Source of the DNA: Clitopilus passeckerianus
Taxonomy: Eukaryota; Basidiomycota; Agaricomycetes; Agaricales; Entolomataceae
Reading direction: 5' to 3'
Length of the DNA: 64,000 nucleotides
Assembly: GCA_944990035.1 (NCBI GenBank)
Contig: CALYLX010000096.1
Coordinates: forward strand, 372,001 to 436,000
The translations under genes and the position numbers were made by a program. Positions 11,501 through 23,800 of this stretch are shown piece after piece (the stretch's first letter is position 1; each line of letters begins with the position of its first letter). Below the pieces are notes generated by a model. The model did no database searches, was not told the DNA's origin, and saw only the letters and a list, made by a program, of their open reading frames with translations.

Positions 11501-12936
11501 AGCACAATTACGGCGCCAACCACAGTTTGATAACGATTAAACCATTCATCGTCCTCGTCGAGGTCCTCGGGGGCGGCGGAACGGATGATCTGGATGTAGA
11601 ACTTGTCCATTACATCCGTGTGTTTTGAGCCAGAGAAGTTGGTAGGTGAAACACCCTCAAGAAGGCGAGCAAGCCGTTTTTCTGGGCTCGATCCTTTGTT
11701 ATAGAGAATGAACTTCGTGGCAGTTGATGCAATGATGAAGAGGGTTCCACAGATGCCACAGAGCATATCCATATCCTTCGCTGTTGGCTGCCACGGAGGT
11801 CGAAGATGGGGAAAGGCCCTCTGGATGCGTTCTGCCGATAGAGAGAAGTCGAGGTATAGACGGATGTCGGATTGAACGATGAAGTCCTCAATTTCGTGCA
11901 ACCGAAAGAGTTCGTGGTTGCCATCTCGAGACAAAAGGTCCCGGATGTGCCATTCTGGGCGAGTGGTGATGAAGAGTTTGAGTTGGGGCATGCGGGGGAT
12001 GTGTTGGGCTAGGAGGGTTAGGAGAGTTTCGGCTTCATCTTCCTGGCATTCATCAAGGGCGTCAATGATGATGAGGAAAGATGATGCTGCGAGAGAATCC
12101 AAGCGTTGGAGCGGGTTCAGAAGAAGAGAGGCAACTTGTTGTTGGATACTCTTCTGGACGACATCCGGGTGCTTCTCAATTTCGTCACAGAGCTGGATAG
12201 CAAATTCCTGGTTCCGACAAGCAAGCTGGAATGCAATCGCGGGGAATAAATGTTCTGCGGTGGCCCGTTCTCCTTCGTTCCTTGTGAAGGAGAAGCTTGC
12301 TCCAAGTTTTCTCCGCTTATCAGCTCTCTCAGCTATCGTCTGCGCGATCGTCGACTTGCCAATGCCGGCGACTCCGTCTAGGAGGTATATTGGTGCTTGA
12401 AAGCCGACTCCGTAGGCCCACTTTTCGATATCGTCCAGCATCTGTACACGAGTATTCTCGAAGCAGGTCGATCGTTGACCTTTATTGTAGGAATCATGGG
12501 CTGCATTGATTGGGTTGAGAATGGCCTTCAACCGAAGCTACTGGGCATGTGTAAGCATCGTAAGAGTGAATAGAAGTTAAGGCTAGATACTCACCAATAT
12601 AGGCACATCCTTATTCAGTTCCAGGTTTCCGGCGACATTGTAGATATTGTTATCCCTCCCAGCCTTGAGATGGCTGTTCGTGATCACAGAACTGACTTGA
12701 GCAGAAGTAGACCCTGGTCCAGGGATTATCGCTTGTTCGTCTGATTGAACGCTCTCTGTGGGTTCCAAATTCGTCTTCCTTAAAGGTTCAACGAGCCCTT
12801 GATCTATATCCTGCGAAGTGGGCTGGATCTCTTGATTCCCAACTGGTGGAGGTGAGGAAGGGCGACTGGCTGGAGTCCGTGAATTAGAGGATTGGCTATC
12901 GTCCCTGTTCTTTAACCGCGATAAAAGCTTGCGCAT
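8589..12936 (-). CDS. NACHT-WD40 NLR-like receptor
   Basis: This is a fungal NLR-type STAND protein. The model is complement(join(8589..10865,10933..12537,12595..12936)), 1407 aa, all introns phase 0. The N-terminal exon (114 aa) is polar and ends in a Gly/Asn-rich motif, AGRDNNIYNVAGN. The NACHT NTPase follows, with Walker A GVAGIGKST and Walker B FLIIIDALDEC. A helical region leads to about 13 WD40 repeats (about 42 aa each, FSPDG...LASAS...IRLWDG), the last one or two degenerate. In characterised relatives such as the HET-E/HET-D group of ascomycetes, the WD40 array senses a ligand and NACHT oligomerises. The N-terminal part is not a HET domain I recognise. It is divergent from MAK5 with about 195 bp between the start codons. 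Confidence 0.9.
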
Positions 12937-13131
12937 CGTCAAAGGCGGTACAGGCTTGAAGTTTTGGGGGCTTCGTATGTCAGAAAGGCGTTACGGAGAG
13001 AAACATAACAACACAACACGCTAGAGCGTCGAGTTGCACGATCAGGCTCTCATCCCCGTTTAGGACGAATAGCCGATTGACTCGCTCGTGCACCATTTTC
13101 TCCAGTACTTTCACCATAATCAACTCACGAA
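12937..13131. promoter_or_regulatory. Divergent promoter, NACHT-WD40 gene and MAK5
   Basis: About 195 bp lie between the two start codons, so control regions must overlap. A conserved essential ribosome-assembly gene therefore shares its promoter interval with a variable receptor gene. No clear TATA box is seen. Confidence 0.4.
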
Positions 13132-16100
13132 ATGGCTGCAGAGCTGTTGTCTAAGAAGAAAAGCGCAAAGAGGAAACTGAAGGTCACCTCCAACCGAGCG
13201 CAGAAGAAAATCAAGCGGATACATCGGAGCCTTGATTCCTTACCTTGGAAGTCCGTCAAACGGCCACTCGAAGCTGGCGCGGATGGCGATGACGGGATTC
13301 TCGAACTGGAAGAGATTGAGGGTGTTGAGGTTGTGTATGAGGAGACGGAAGGAGGGAAAGTAGCAAGGTTCAATGTGAGTTGCAGGTCCTATCAATTTTT
13401 TTCTTGTCCGTCGCTCATGGGCTCGCCCAGATCATTCAAGAGGACGAGGACCAAGACATAGAGGAAAAAGCTGAAGATGCCGAAATATCTTCTCCAGGAC
13501 CTTCATCTCAGCAAGGAAAACGGCGGAATCTAGAGCCTGAGGAGGAGGAGGATGAGGAACCACCAACAGCATTTGATTGTATGGCGTCCTACTCATCTTT
13601 CATCTGCTTTCTATTGATAAAAAAAATCTTCATTTGCAGCAGAATCTCTTCTTCCTGAATGGCATCCTCATTCCCTACACCCACAACTCCTCAGATCCCT
13701 TCATTCCAGGGGCTTTACCAATCCGACTCCAATTCAGAGCCAATCAATACCAAAAGCGCTAAACGGCCGGGACGTCGTTGGCGTAGCACAAACTGTATGT
13801 GTTTACCTGCGTTCTAGTGAAGAGACCTCCTAATAGCGGTATACAGGGTTCAGGGAAAACTCTAGCCTACGGACTTCCCATTCTACACCACCTGCTCTCC
13901 CTTCCTCGACCGTCCTCTAAAACACGTCGACCAGTACAAGCCCTCGTACTTGCTCCGACACGCGAGCTCGCTCTACAAGTTTCTTCCCACCTCAATGCTT
14001 GCTTAAACGATTATGCCTCTTCAACCTCGCAAAGTGATGAAGTTGAAGCTAATGCAGACACACAAAGGCTCAAGGGGAAGGGCAAACAAAAGGCAACGAA
14101 GGGCCAGGCAAAAGAAAATGCAGAGGGGCCAGCGGAAAGAGCAAAAGCCAGGAGGCCACCCCATGTTAGTGTTGCTGCTATTGTTGGTGGCATGTCCTCG
14201 CAGAAGCAACGTCGGATACTGGACCGAGGCGTTGACATTCTCGTCGCTACTCCCGGCCGTCTGTGGGATATCCTAGAGGAGGTGAGGCCTTCCCGTGTAC
14301 CCATCCTTCTTGCTGTACGAAGATTAATGATTTGCCTCAATTAGGACGATACCCTTGCAAAGGACCTGAAGAACCTTCGTTTCTTGGTTCTGGATGAAGC
14401 CGACCGAATGATCGAAACGGGCCATTTCGCCGAACTCGAGAAGATTCTTCGTTTGACTCTTCGAGAAAATACGTCAGTCCTGGTTCTTTTAATCTATCCA
14501 TTCTCTTCCGTATGTGCTAACGCCTATTCTGTTATATGAATCTAGCGAAGACCAGATTCCCGTTGACTTCGATTCGGGTTCGGAGGGAGATGAAGACGAA
14601 AAGGAAGGGGATCTGGGGAATCAAGATTCAACGAAAGACAATCTCCAGACGTTCATCTTTTCGGCAACGCTGAGCAAAGATCTCCAGCGAAATGTTAAGA
14701 GACGGGCACGGCCCAAGATCGGTGGGAAGTCCAAGGGAGGGCTGAAAGCTACTTCGACACTTGGTAAGTCGGGGTAAACTGGATCTGTCCGCTTGGGTTC
14801 AATATATCAGGCGCCGTCGTCTTCTTTTTCTGTTCCTTTTTGGTCATTTCTTTGACTTTTTATCCCTCTGGTTTCTATTCTTGGTCTTTTTGGTTTAATG
14901 ATATTCATTCCAGTGTTATGATTCGTCTAACATGCATTTTCTTCCATAGATGACCTTCTTCTTAAGCTTGACTTCCGAGATCCAGATCCAGTGGTGATTG
15001 ATTTGAGCCCAAAAGGAGGAGTTGTGTCTACGTTGAAGGAAAGCAGGGTTGAATGTTTGGGCGGCGATAAAGTAAGTTGCTCTTCCCAAAGTTTGCTTGA
15101 CTTCAATGAGGGATCTCGGGGCCACCTCTATCTCCCAATGAATCTGGGGTACATTGCTCTTTGGCAATCTGTTCATCGCTACCCCAATCTTCCGGGTCGT
15201 CCCTGGATAGAAGAATCTTTTGGAGAGGGTCCGGATTCCGCCACCGATTTATTTCTGCTTCCACTCAATCTATCCTTTCTTATGCGTCAGCTTTCTCGAA
15301 CACAATGAGCTAATCTTATTATCTTTCCACTCAAGGACGTCTATCTCTACTATTTCCTTCTACGATACCCCGGAAAATCCCTCGTCTTCCTCTCGTCAAT
15401 AGACGGTATTCGCCGGCTCATGCCGCTGATGGACCTGCTCAACCTCAATGCTTTCGCCCTTCACAGCCAACTGGAGCAACGTCAGCGTTTGAAGAACCTG
15501 GATAGGCAAGTCCCTCGCCCTCTTCGTACCCGCCCTCTGTAACTCATTAACACCTGTCCCATACAGGTTCACAAACACGCCCAACTCCATCCTCCTTGCC
15601 ACGGACATTGCCGCTCGTGGATTGGATATCCCCTCAGTCGACCATGTTATCCATTACCAGGTTCCTCGAACTGCAGATACATATGTGCATAGGAATGGTA
15701 GAACGGCGCGAGCTGGAGGAAAAGGGTTTGCGCTGGTTATGGTAGAGCCTGGAGAGAGGAAGATGCTTCAGGCTTTGATGAAGGGGTTACAGCGAGGTTT
15801 GTCTTTAGCAATTGGCATTGTCGCTGTGAGCTTACAGGTTGTTTCTTTTTGCGTTACCAGACGAATCAGCCATACCAACTCTTCCAATCGACCTCCACCT
15901 GCTGGACAAACTCAAGAACCGTGTCCAGCTTGCCCGTCGTATAGACCAGATGGCTCATAAAGTTAAAAAAGCTAACCACGAGAAGAAATGGTTCGAGGAG
16001 ACTGCGAAGGAGCTGGAAGTTGACCTGGACAGTGATTTCTTCAGGTAGGTTTACATCCCTTTCCTTGTCCTTTATGGCCGATGGCTGAGCTTTGACTTAG

Positions 16101-16474
16101 CGACGACGATTCGAACGAAACCAACCCCAAAAAACGAAAACGCAAAACCCACGATGGCCAAGCTGCAGCTCTCAAGGCGGAGCTCAAGCACCTTCTCGCA
16201 CAGCCGGTCGTGGCAAAGGGCGTCTCGATGAAGTACATCACTAGCGGGAGCAATCCCATTGTGGATGATATGATACTGGGAGATTGTGAGTGCATTGAGA
16301 TATTTCGTTGGTTGCTACTGGAGAGGCTGACTTGGATGAACAGTTACTGTGGGGATGGTTGGCGTACCAAAGGAGGAGGCTGGGAGTCGGTTAAGTGAGG
16401 GCGGAGGCAGGAAGAACAAGAGGAAACTCGTGAAGGCAGTGGAGGAGGAGAAAGCCGGTGCAGACGATTCATAG
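13132..16474 (+). CDS. MAK5: DEAD-box RNA helicase MAK5 (DDX24 homolog)
   Basis: MAK5 is a nucleolar ATP-dependent RNA helicase for 60S subunit assembly. The model has 12 exons: 13132..13374, 13431..13578, 13640..13794, 13847..14281, 14345..14472, 14546..14763, 14950..15071, 15336..15505, 15567..15796, 15861..16044, 16101..16285, 16344..16474; 782 aa. In order: basic/acidic N terminus, Q motif [11 protein letters not shown], Walker A AQTGSGKT (around residue 182, across an exon junction), PTRELA, TPGRL, DEAD as [11 protein letters not shown] as FSATL, motif V ARGLD and motif [17 protein letters not shown] stretch near the C terminus fits nuclear targeting. The acidic insert between DEAD and SAT is usual for MAK5. 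The intron 15506-15566 has a GC donor. Confidence 0.93.
15506..15566 (+). other. GC-AG intron in MAK5
   Basis: The donor reads ATAG|GCAAGT and the acceptor TACAG|G. Splicing here is needed to join LKNLDR to FTNTPNS in the helicase C-terminal domain. The context is the normal consensus for the minor GC donor class, so this is a natural variant and not a defect. Confidence 0.8.
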
Positions 16475-16632
16475 AACGCTCGTAGACTATTGGCAGCAAT
16501 CACATCTGCATCCGCTTGTACCATCGCTCATGAAATTAAGAAGAGAAATCCAATTTCATATGCGAAACATCATTACATGTATGGTATCACTACACGAGGA
16601 AAACTCGAAGAATTAAGGTCCACAATGAACTC

Positions 16633-19600
16633 TTATCGAATCAAATAGCTATGCAAAATTGAGAAAGCGCAGAAGCCAGCACACACAAGGAAGCCAAGCG
16701 GATACCCCGAGGGGTTATCTTGAATGCTCGCCGACCATAACTGAATCGGGTTCCGATTAGCCACCGGCCAACACGAAGAGATTGAGAATAAGAAAATACT
16801 CACATATCCACCAATAACAGGCCCAACGCAACGTGCCAAACTGACGATACTCTGCGCGACGCCATTGGCTATCCCAACAGCGTGAGGTGGTGTCACTAAA
16901 CCGACAATCAGTTCTAAGAGCAACACGGTGGACACCGACGAAAGTAACGCACTGTAATTAAGCAGAATCGAAATCGCCGTATACCCGAACGTGATACCGC
17001 AATACCTGATCGCGCTAGAAAACATGGATAAAGATGTCAACGACCGTAGGAAAATGTTAGGGAAAATGTGACTGACGTGCTTAACGCGAGTAGAGCCATA
17101 ACGAATGCATTCCCGTCCTCCGTCGCACTCGCGAATGGGCGGTAGAGGATGACAGTCAGGTATGCAGGGACGAAGAGGAGTGAGCCCACGCGGAACATCG
17201 CGAGGTGGGAGAAGCGGCCTCTTGGTGGGCTGGGAAGTAATATTCAGCACAGAGAGAAAGATCTTATAGGGTGGAAGGGAGATTTACCCAATGTTCCTAC
17301 AGTCGACAGGTAATCAGCACTACTGCAAGTAAAGGAAAACGCTATAGGACTCACGGATACAGATAAAACTGATACGCAATCTGTGCCAGACACATCAATG
17401 CAACTGCAAGTCAACGCAAAATCGTCAACAACCTCCCCAAACCAATGAATCAACGTATACTCACTAAGCTGCGCAAAATGCCCCGGATTCAAATTCAACC
17501 CCCCACCCTCATAATCCGTAACCAAATACGACATGAACACCTGATCATGCGTCGTCGTATGCAGCGCCAACATCCCATATTGCACAACCACCAACTTCGG
17601 GATCTGGCCCCACAGTGACGGTTGTTTCTCAGATAGGGACTCGACGTCCGTCTGGTCAGAGATTAAGGAATGAGGTTCCGCCTGTTCACGGTCGGTTCGC
17701 TCGAGTAGTTGTTGGGACTGAGCTTGGGATTCCAAAACGGCGGTTGGCGTCCGAACGCCAACATGTGAGAAGATAGCGGGGACGGCAGTGGTAGATGGTC
17801 GGCGGGATCCAGGCGTCCCAGGTTGGAACGAAATACTTGTCGATCGAGGGAACTGACTGCTAGATTCCCGACGCCCAAGTCCTAATCGTGGACTCTCGGT
17901 AGTGGATTGCCTTGACCTCGATGGCCGGAGTGGAGATCCAAACGTCGCAGGTCCAGGTCTGACCGAAGCCCCCGAAGGCCTATGTGACCCAAGCCCCAAG
18001 CTAACCCCTGCCCCAATCCTTTGGGAATCATTATCATTCTCCCCATCGAAGAACACATCCTCTCCCAAGCCTTCCCCGAGCCCCAATCCCAGCCTCTCAC
18101 CATCTTCCTCTCCCTCCCCGTCCTCCCTCCCCGACGACGACGCCTCCTCATCCTCCGAATCAGGTTCAAACACATCCTCATTATCCACATTCATAGCAGC
18201 AGCAACCCACAAATCCGCAATACCAGTAACCGCATTCTCATTTGCCATCAACAGCCGTTGAGCGAAGTTCATTTCCCCACCCGCTTCGCCACCCAGGCTT
18301 TGTCGTGGATCCTGACTGCCTCTTCGACGGCGCAGGTCGTACATTGACCCAGCCCGAGCTCGAGCGGTAGCGTTACTCGAAAGCCGACGTCGGTAGTTCC
18401 CGCTGCTATAACCGTAGGCAGAGCCCGTATACCGATTCGAGAACGTCCGAGTCCTTTCTAGCCTCGTCCCATCCGCTCCCGCGCCAGAACCCAGGTTCGG
18501 CGTGCTGCTGAGGGGAACGGAACTCGACGCCGTCAACCCAGGCGAGCCCGCAGTGTCTTCGTTTAGAGCCACACCACGACCACGACCAAAGATTCCAGAG
18601 ATCTTCTGTGAAATCTTCCTTGGAACTGCGGTGATGAAACTCGGCCTCCTTGCTTCGGTAGTGGGACTGGGTGGTAGGGATAGGTCTTCCTCTTCCGGAA
18701 TGGTAGGGTGCAAGGGATCGAGTTTTTCTGGGCCGAGACGAATCATGCCTTCTCTGGGTCCGCCGTCGCGGGATAGGAAGCATGCGAGGAAGGAGCCTGC
18801 AAAATAAGAGTTAGTTGGTGTGGAAAGGTGGGTGAGAGGGGAGACGGACCTATGAGCATGATACCAGCAGCTACGGCACATGGGAGGAGATAGGGATATT
18901 TCGTGAAGAGTGGGTAGTTTTCGAATGTTGAGGGCCACTTGTCTGCTGGTCGTTCAACTGTACCAACACGAAGTCAATCAAAACGTAACGGGAGAGAAAG
19001 AGAAGAGGATTACTCACAAGCGCCTCCAATAATAGCCCCCGCCACACCTCCCATTCCCCAACAAAACCTGCATACACCCACGCTCCATTAGCTTCCCACC
19101 ACCTATTGAAAATGAAGATAGAACGCACCCCAAAATTGCATACGCCCTCCCCTCATTCGTGGCATCCGTAACAAACGCCACACTCCCCCTTGCCACACCC
19201 ACCGCACCCGCGAAGATGCCCTGCAAGAGGCGGATGGCGATGGCTTGGTTCAAGGTGGTTGCGGTGCCGAAGGTTAGACAGGTTATGGAGCTGCCCAAGA
19301 GAGAGGCGATGAGGACTGCGCGGCGGCCGTGTTTCTCAGCCACTGTTGCCTGTATGAGGATTCATTCAGAATGTGTCCCGATGTGAAGAGACTGGATGCA
19401 GGCGTACCCAGAGCAGAGATGTTAGGAATTGAGTTGCGAAGAATGTTGAGACTGTTGGAGGGAGGTTTGGGTCAGTTTATTTGAGGCTGAGGGAGACTCG
19501 AAGGGTGATAGCAAGCCCACCGATTATGCCAGTCCAGAAGGCTATTTCACTATCAGTCTTCACCTGGCCGAATCCTATCGGGAGCAAGTATTGTCAGCGT

Positions 19601-20097
19601 GAGCTACTCCCAGGAACCCAGATACAACGCACCTTTGACCATAAAAAGCAGAAACGGCGTCGAAACATTCGCAGATAGGAACTCCCCAAGCATCGTCTAC
19701 CAGAATCGGCACGTAGTTAATACCTAGTTTGATATTCATATCCGAGTTTTTGACTCACTATCGACAACACAATCATAGGTAACGTCGGCAGCGGCGTCGT
19801 ATACAATTCTCCAGGCGTATTGCCCATAGTCGGGATTGGCGGCTTGATAGACGAGAATGACGGTCTGTGGCCTTGGTTTGGACTCTCCCCAGCTTCTACA
19901 TCTCCAGACCCCGACTCAGGCATATTTGAAGATCCTCTGCGACTACTCCTCAACGATATACGGCTGAGGACTTTTTTCATAAGTGAAGTCGAGCCGGGTG
20001 GATTACTAGTATCATGATGTTCGGCTTCAGGTGTGTCTTGAGGGCCGAAAGTTCGCCTGGGCGGTAGGCTGATGCTGCCTGGCCTTTGTGCGCTCAT
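16633..20097 (-). CDS. MFS transporter with a very large cytosolic loop
   Basis: This is a major facilitator of the group that includes yeast YCR023C and plant ZIF-like carriers; the substrate is not predictable. The 14-exon model, complement(join(16633..16740,16804..16895,16953..17014,17077..17229,17288..17296,17355..17403,17465..18796,18850..18957,19018..19067,19129..19349,19408..19451,19521..19574,19633..19696,19759..20097)), gives 894 aa. A polar N-terminal tail leads to membrane segments with the MFS signature-like EKHGRRAVLIAS. One 1332-bp exon encodes a Ser/Arg-rich and acidic loop of roughly 400 residues between the two membrane halves; the second half ends GFLVCAGFCAFSIL. A 9-bp microexon (17288-17296) is needed to connect QFYLYP to PPRGRFSH. 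A partial copy of its 5' end lies at 32.5-33.0 kb. Confidence 0.88.
17288..17296 (-). other. Nine-base microexon of the MFS gene
   Basis: The exon GAACATTGG supplies the end of one Pro codon plus Asn-Ile and two bases of Gly. It is bounded by GTAG before and GTAAAT after (minus strand). Skipping it keeps the frame but removes three residues from a conserved turn between helices. Confidence 0.65.
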
Positions 20098-20873
20098 TGC
20101 GCACTGTGTTGATGGGAATACAGAGGGAAGAAAGGAATGAGAGTGGTGTGGATAAGGATGGTATTGAAGACGGATGTGGCTGAAGGAGAACGTCACTTTC
20201 GGGGTGCTGCGGCTGTGCTGGGCTATCAAATTCAAGCTCACGTGAAGATAAGCGGAGGGGGAGTTGTGCTCCTGGCTTCCTGGCCACTTGTTATCCCAAT
20301 CGTACGCTCAAGGAAACCCTCTCAATTTGAGGATGAACGGCACCGGTGGTTAAGAAAGGAGCTCACTGGAATTTTGCTTTGTTGATCTTTCGAGTACTAC
20401 TTACTGCAGCTCTACTTGGATAAACTTTATACTACTATGGACAAGTTGAATCACAGTTCATTAATGCATTTTCTAACAATTAAATTGATTAAACATGGCA
20501 GCCTCTGCGTATACCATGACTAGTAGATCATGGCCGCAGGTTGAAGCTGGTTGAACGTCCGAAAGGGTAGATCATCAACTCGTTGATGGCAACTGTCCCG
20601 CTTGCTTCGGGATCTTCACAGCTACCACAGCACACTGCTGTGAAACGATGACAGGCGCCCTAAGGCTGGGCAGTGGCAGGTATCATGCCTCGTGTTTGGG
20701 GCATGGACGTCTTCTACATACACTGACCACTGACCTTGTTGCTTGTCAGTCCATCTCATATCCTGTCGACGATCCTGTTCCCGCTCCAACTTTTCTCAAG
20801 GAGCCTTCAACGACGATATATTCGTGTTCGGCAATACTCAGCTCTTTCTGGGTGTCTCTTCTGTGGTTGAGGG
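20098..20873. other. Interval between MFS and NACHT-ankyrin genes
   Basis: The divergent genes are separated by 776 bp. The part next to the MFS gene (to about 20345) is repeated at 32760-32960. No gene is supported in 20350-20873; the frame from 20648 has no domain. Confidence 0.5.
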
Positions 20874-23800
20874 ATGGCGCCTGGGCGGGCCAACGAGAAT
20901 GCTACCTCCAATCCCCACCGAGGGCATCATCCAGATCCACGGAGCAATCGCCTACGAGAGCCACGCGCTGCCGATGATACTGCCAGCCTCGACGAAGAAC
21001 CATCTTCAGGCAAGAATGTCGAAGACGATAGATACATCCTACAAGACTACAAGTGGGAGCTATACAAAGGCCTCCTTCCTAGAATGCGGGAGGCCATCGA
21101 GGTCGATCTCTTTCAGAGGCTTCTTCTGAAGTCTGGTCAGACTATGTCTCGCGACGCCTGCTCTACCTACCTCCATAATCACAACGATCTCCGGGCGCTT
21201 CTTCTTGAAAGTTGGGAAAAGGGTACATTTCAGGCTATTCGCACCAACTGTACGTGGCGTTCATGAGGGCTTGACAGTGATAGCTGGTTAATCATTGATA
21301 TTAGCGACTTTTCTTTCATTCGGCAACCCTACGATTCCTGGCGGGGATGACACAAATTTTCTTTCCTTTGAGACGGCGAAGGAGGGCATCTCTTTTGAAG
21401 GGTCTGCCACGGCTTACAACAATGCTATCACTCGTAAGTAGAATCGAACGATATTCAACTGGAGTACTGGTGATTTATTGGGCATTCAAAGTGTCGAGTG
21501 GGTCAGATGCTGGGATCCTGGAACCGACGAGTGGGCAGGCTCCAATAGTTGGGGTGGGCGCAACTAGACGAGAAAACGAAGGACGTGTTGGGAAAGAAGG
21601 CGAAGGTGAATACAACGAAGATAAGGATAACGAAAGCATGGAGATAGCCAAAGGTGGTTCTGGCAACGGGATTCTAAACGGGGCCAAGAATTGTTCTATC
21701 TATGGTGGAAACTTCAACAATTCGGGCGGTGATTTCTACAATTTCACTGTGGCAGGAGATATATGGCAAATTACTCGTAAGTGTAGCCACACTATCGACA
21801 CCCGACATCACTGACACTCAGTAATATATATATAGCTTCGAGTGAGTACAATGTGCATATCACGCGCCCTACACAGTCTAACCCGACACAGGTGACGAAT
21901 ATCGCAAAACGGCAGAATGGTACTTTGGCATTGACTACCGGGCCATGCACAACGACATTGCCAAGAAACGCTCGAGGACCACTGGGGGGTGGTTTCTCCG
22001 AACGGAGACCTATGTGAATTGGCGGACATCCCCTCAACCGGGAATTCTGTGGTGTCCAGGAATACGTAAGTGCTGCTTGTCTATTGCAACATCTTTTTAA
22101 TGATCCCATACCGTAGCTGGCGTCGGTAAAACGGTCATGGCGTAGGTTGTTACATTGTTTCAATTAGTTCTGTTCTAATGATTATTGCCCTTCTAGATCT
22201 CTTGTTGTCGATCATCTACGAATGCTTGATGAATCCTCCATCTTCGTCGGGATCGTATACTTTAACCACAAGTTCCGAAGTCAGCAAAGCAAACTCGCCA
22301 TCCTCGAGGCCATTTGCAGGCAAATGTTTGAAATTCATGAAAATGTCGCTTTGAAACAACTCTACGACTTGCACGCAAGGCGGAAATCACGGCCGACGGA
22401 GGTCGAGCTCCGATCCACTCTAACCAACGCTTTCCTCAACTATCAATCCTGTTACTTGGTCCTTGACGCTCTTGACGAATATACGGCACACTACAGCGAC
22501 AAGCAGGTTCGTGAGGTGGTTACGGACGTCCTGTCGCTCGGAGAGAATGTGAAGCTCCTCTTAACCTCTCGTGCCCTTGGGGAGATGGAAGCTACGTTCA
22601 AGAAACTCGGGGCAAGCCGAGAGGAGATCGTCGCGGATGATGCTGACATGAGAATGTATGTGGGGGGAAAGGTTGAATCCTTGAAGTCGAGATTCGACTT
22701 TACGGTGTCGGATGAATTCTCTAAGCATATCGTTGAGAAGGTTGTAGAGGCTGCAAAAGGACGGTACGTCACTTCTTCACCCTTTGTCTCTTTCATGTTC
22801 AAATGCCATGAAAATAGATTTCTGGCTGCGGAGCTAGGCATGAATCTCCTGTGCGAGCAACTCAATCTTGGATATCTCGAAGATGCTCTCGAGAATCTGC
22901 CTCGTGGAATCGATGAAACGTATGTTCGCGTCATGGGACTCATCAAGAGCTACCCCGAGAGTAGAAGAGAACTAGCGATGAAGGCATTGATGTGGGTTGC
23001 GTACGCCTACCGCCCACTTTCTGTTCGAGAACTCCAACATGCACTCGCCACGACACGCGGGAAGAAGGAGACGGACAGATATGTTACCCCCCTATCAACG
23101 ATCACCAGTCTTTGCGCCGGACTCATCGTCGTGCAAGGCATAAAAGAGGATGAGGAGGCTGACGATAACAGGAGCTTGCAGTTTGTTCGTGAGTAGTGCA
23201 TTCATGGGTTTCCAATTCAGCATTGACTTTTCTTGTTAGACTTGACGACTGAAGAGTTTTTCGAAAGATCGGAACATTTCATCAACGCCCATAGAGAGAT
23301 ATTTTCAACCTGCATTGAATACCTGTCAATCACGGGCAACCATCCTCTTCAGCCGGACTTTACTTGGGCTTCTATTCGCTATTCCTGGGATCGACGTTTC
23401 CACCTTCCCTTCTATGACTATGCGGCATTGAACTGGGGGCAACATGCAAACGATCACCATGAGTCACTTCTCCAAGAAATACTGGAATTCCTGCAAGGGG
23501 GCGGCCGACCTGTAGAGCTGAGTTGGGAATACACCCTGATAAGACGTATGCTCGACGAAGTTGGCACATCAGAAACGGACGGCTGCGGCATATTCCTGGC
23601 AGCCTACCACGATCAACCTGATACACTGTTGGCATTACTGGGTCGGATGGATTATATTCCAGACATAGTGGAGCAAAGAACCCTGATACACGTTGCGGCC
23701 CAGGCCGGGAGGACAAAAACTGTGGAAGTGTTGCTACAATGGTTGAGGTCAAGCCGCATTGATAGTAACCCAAGTACATGGGCTACAGCAAGGCACAAAT

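Noticed and set aside
13801..16474. MAK5 split into several genes
   Set aside because: All 12 exons join in phase and give the complete ordered helicase motif set.
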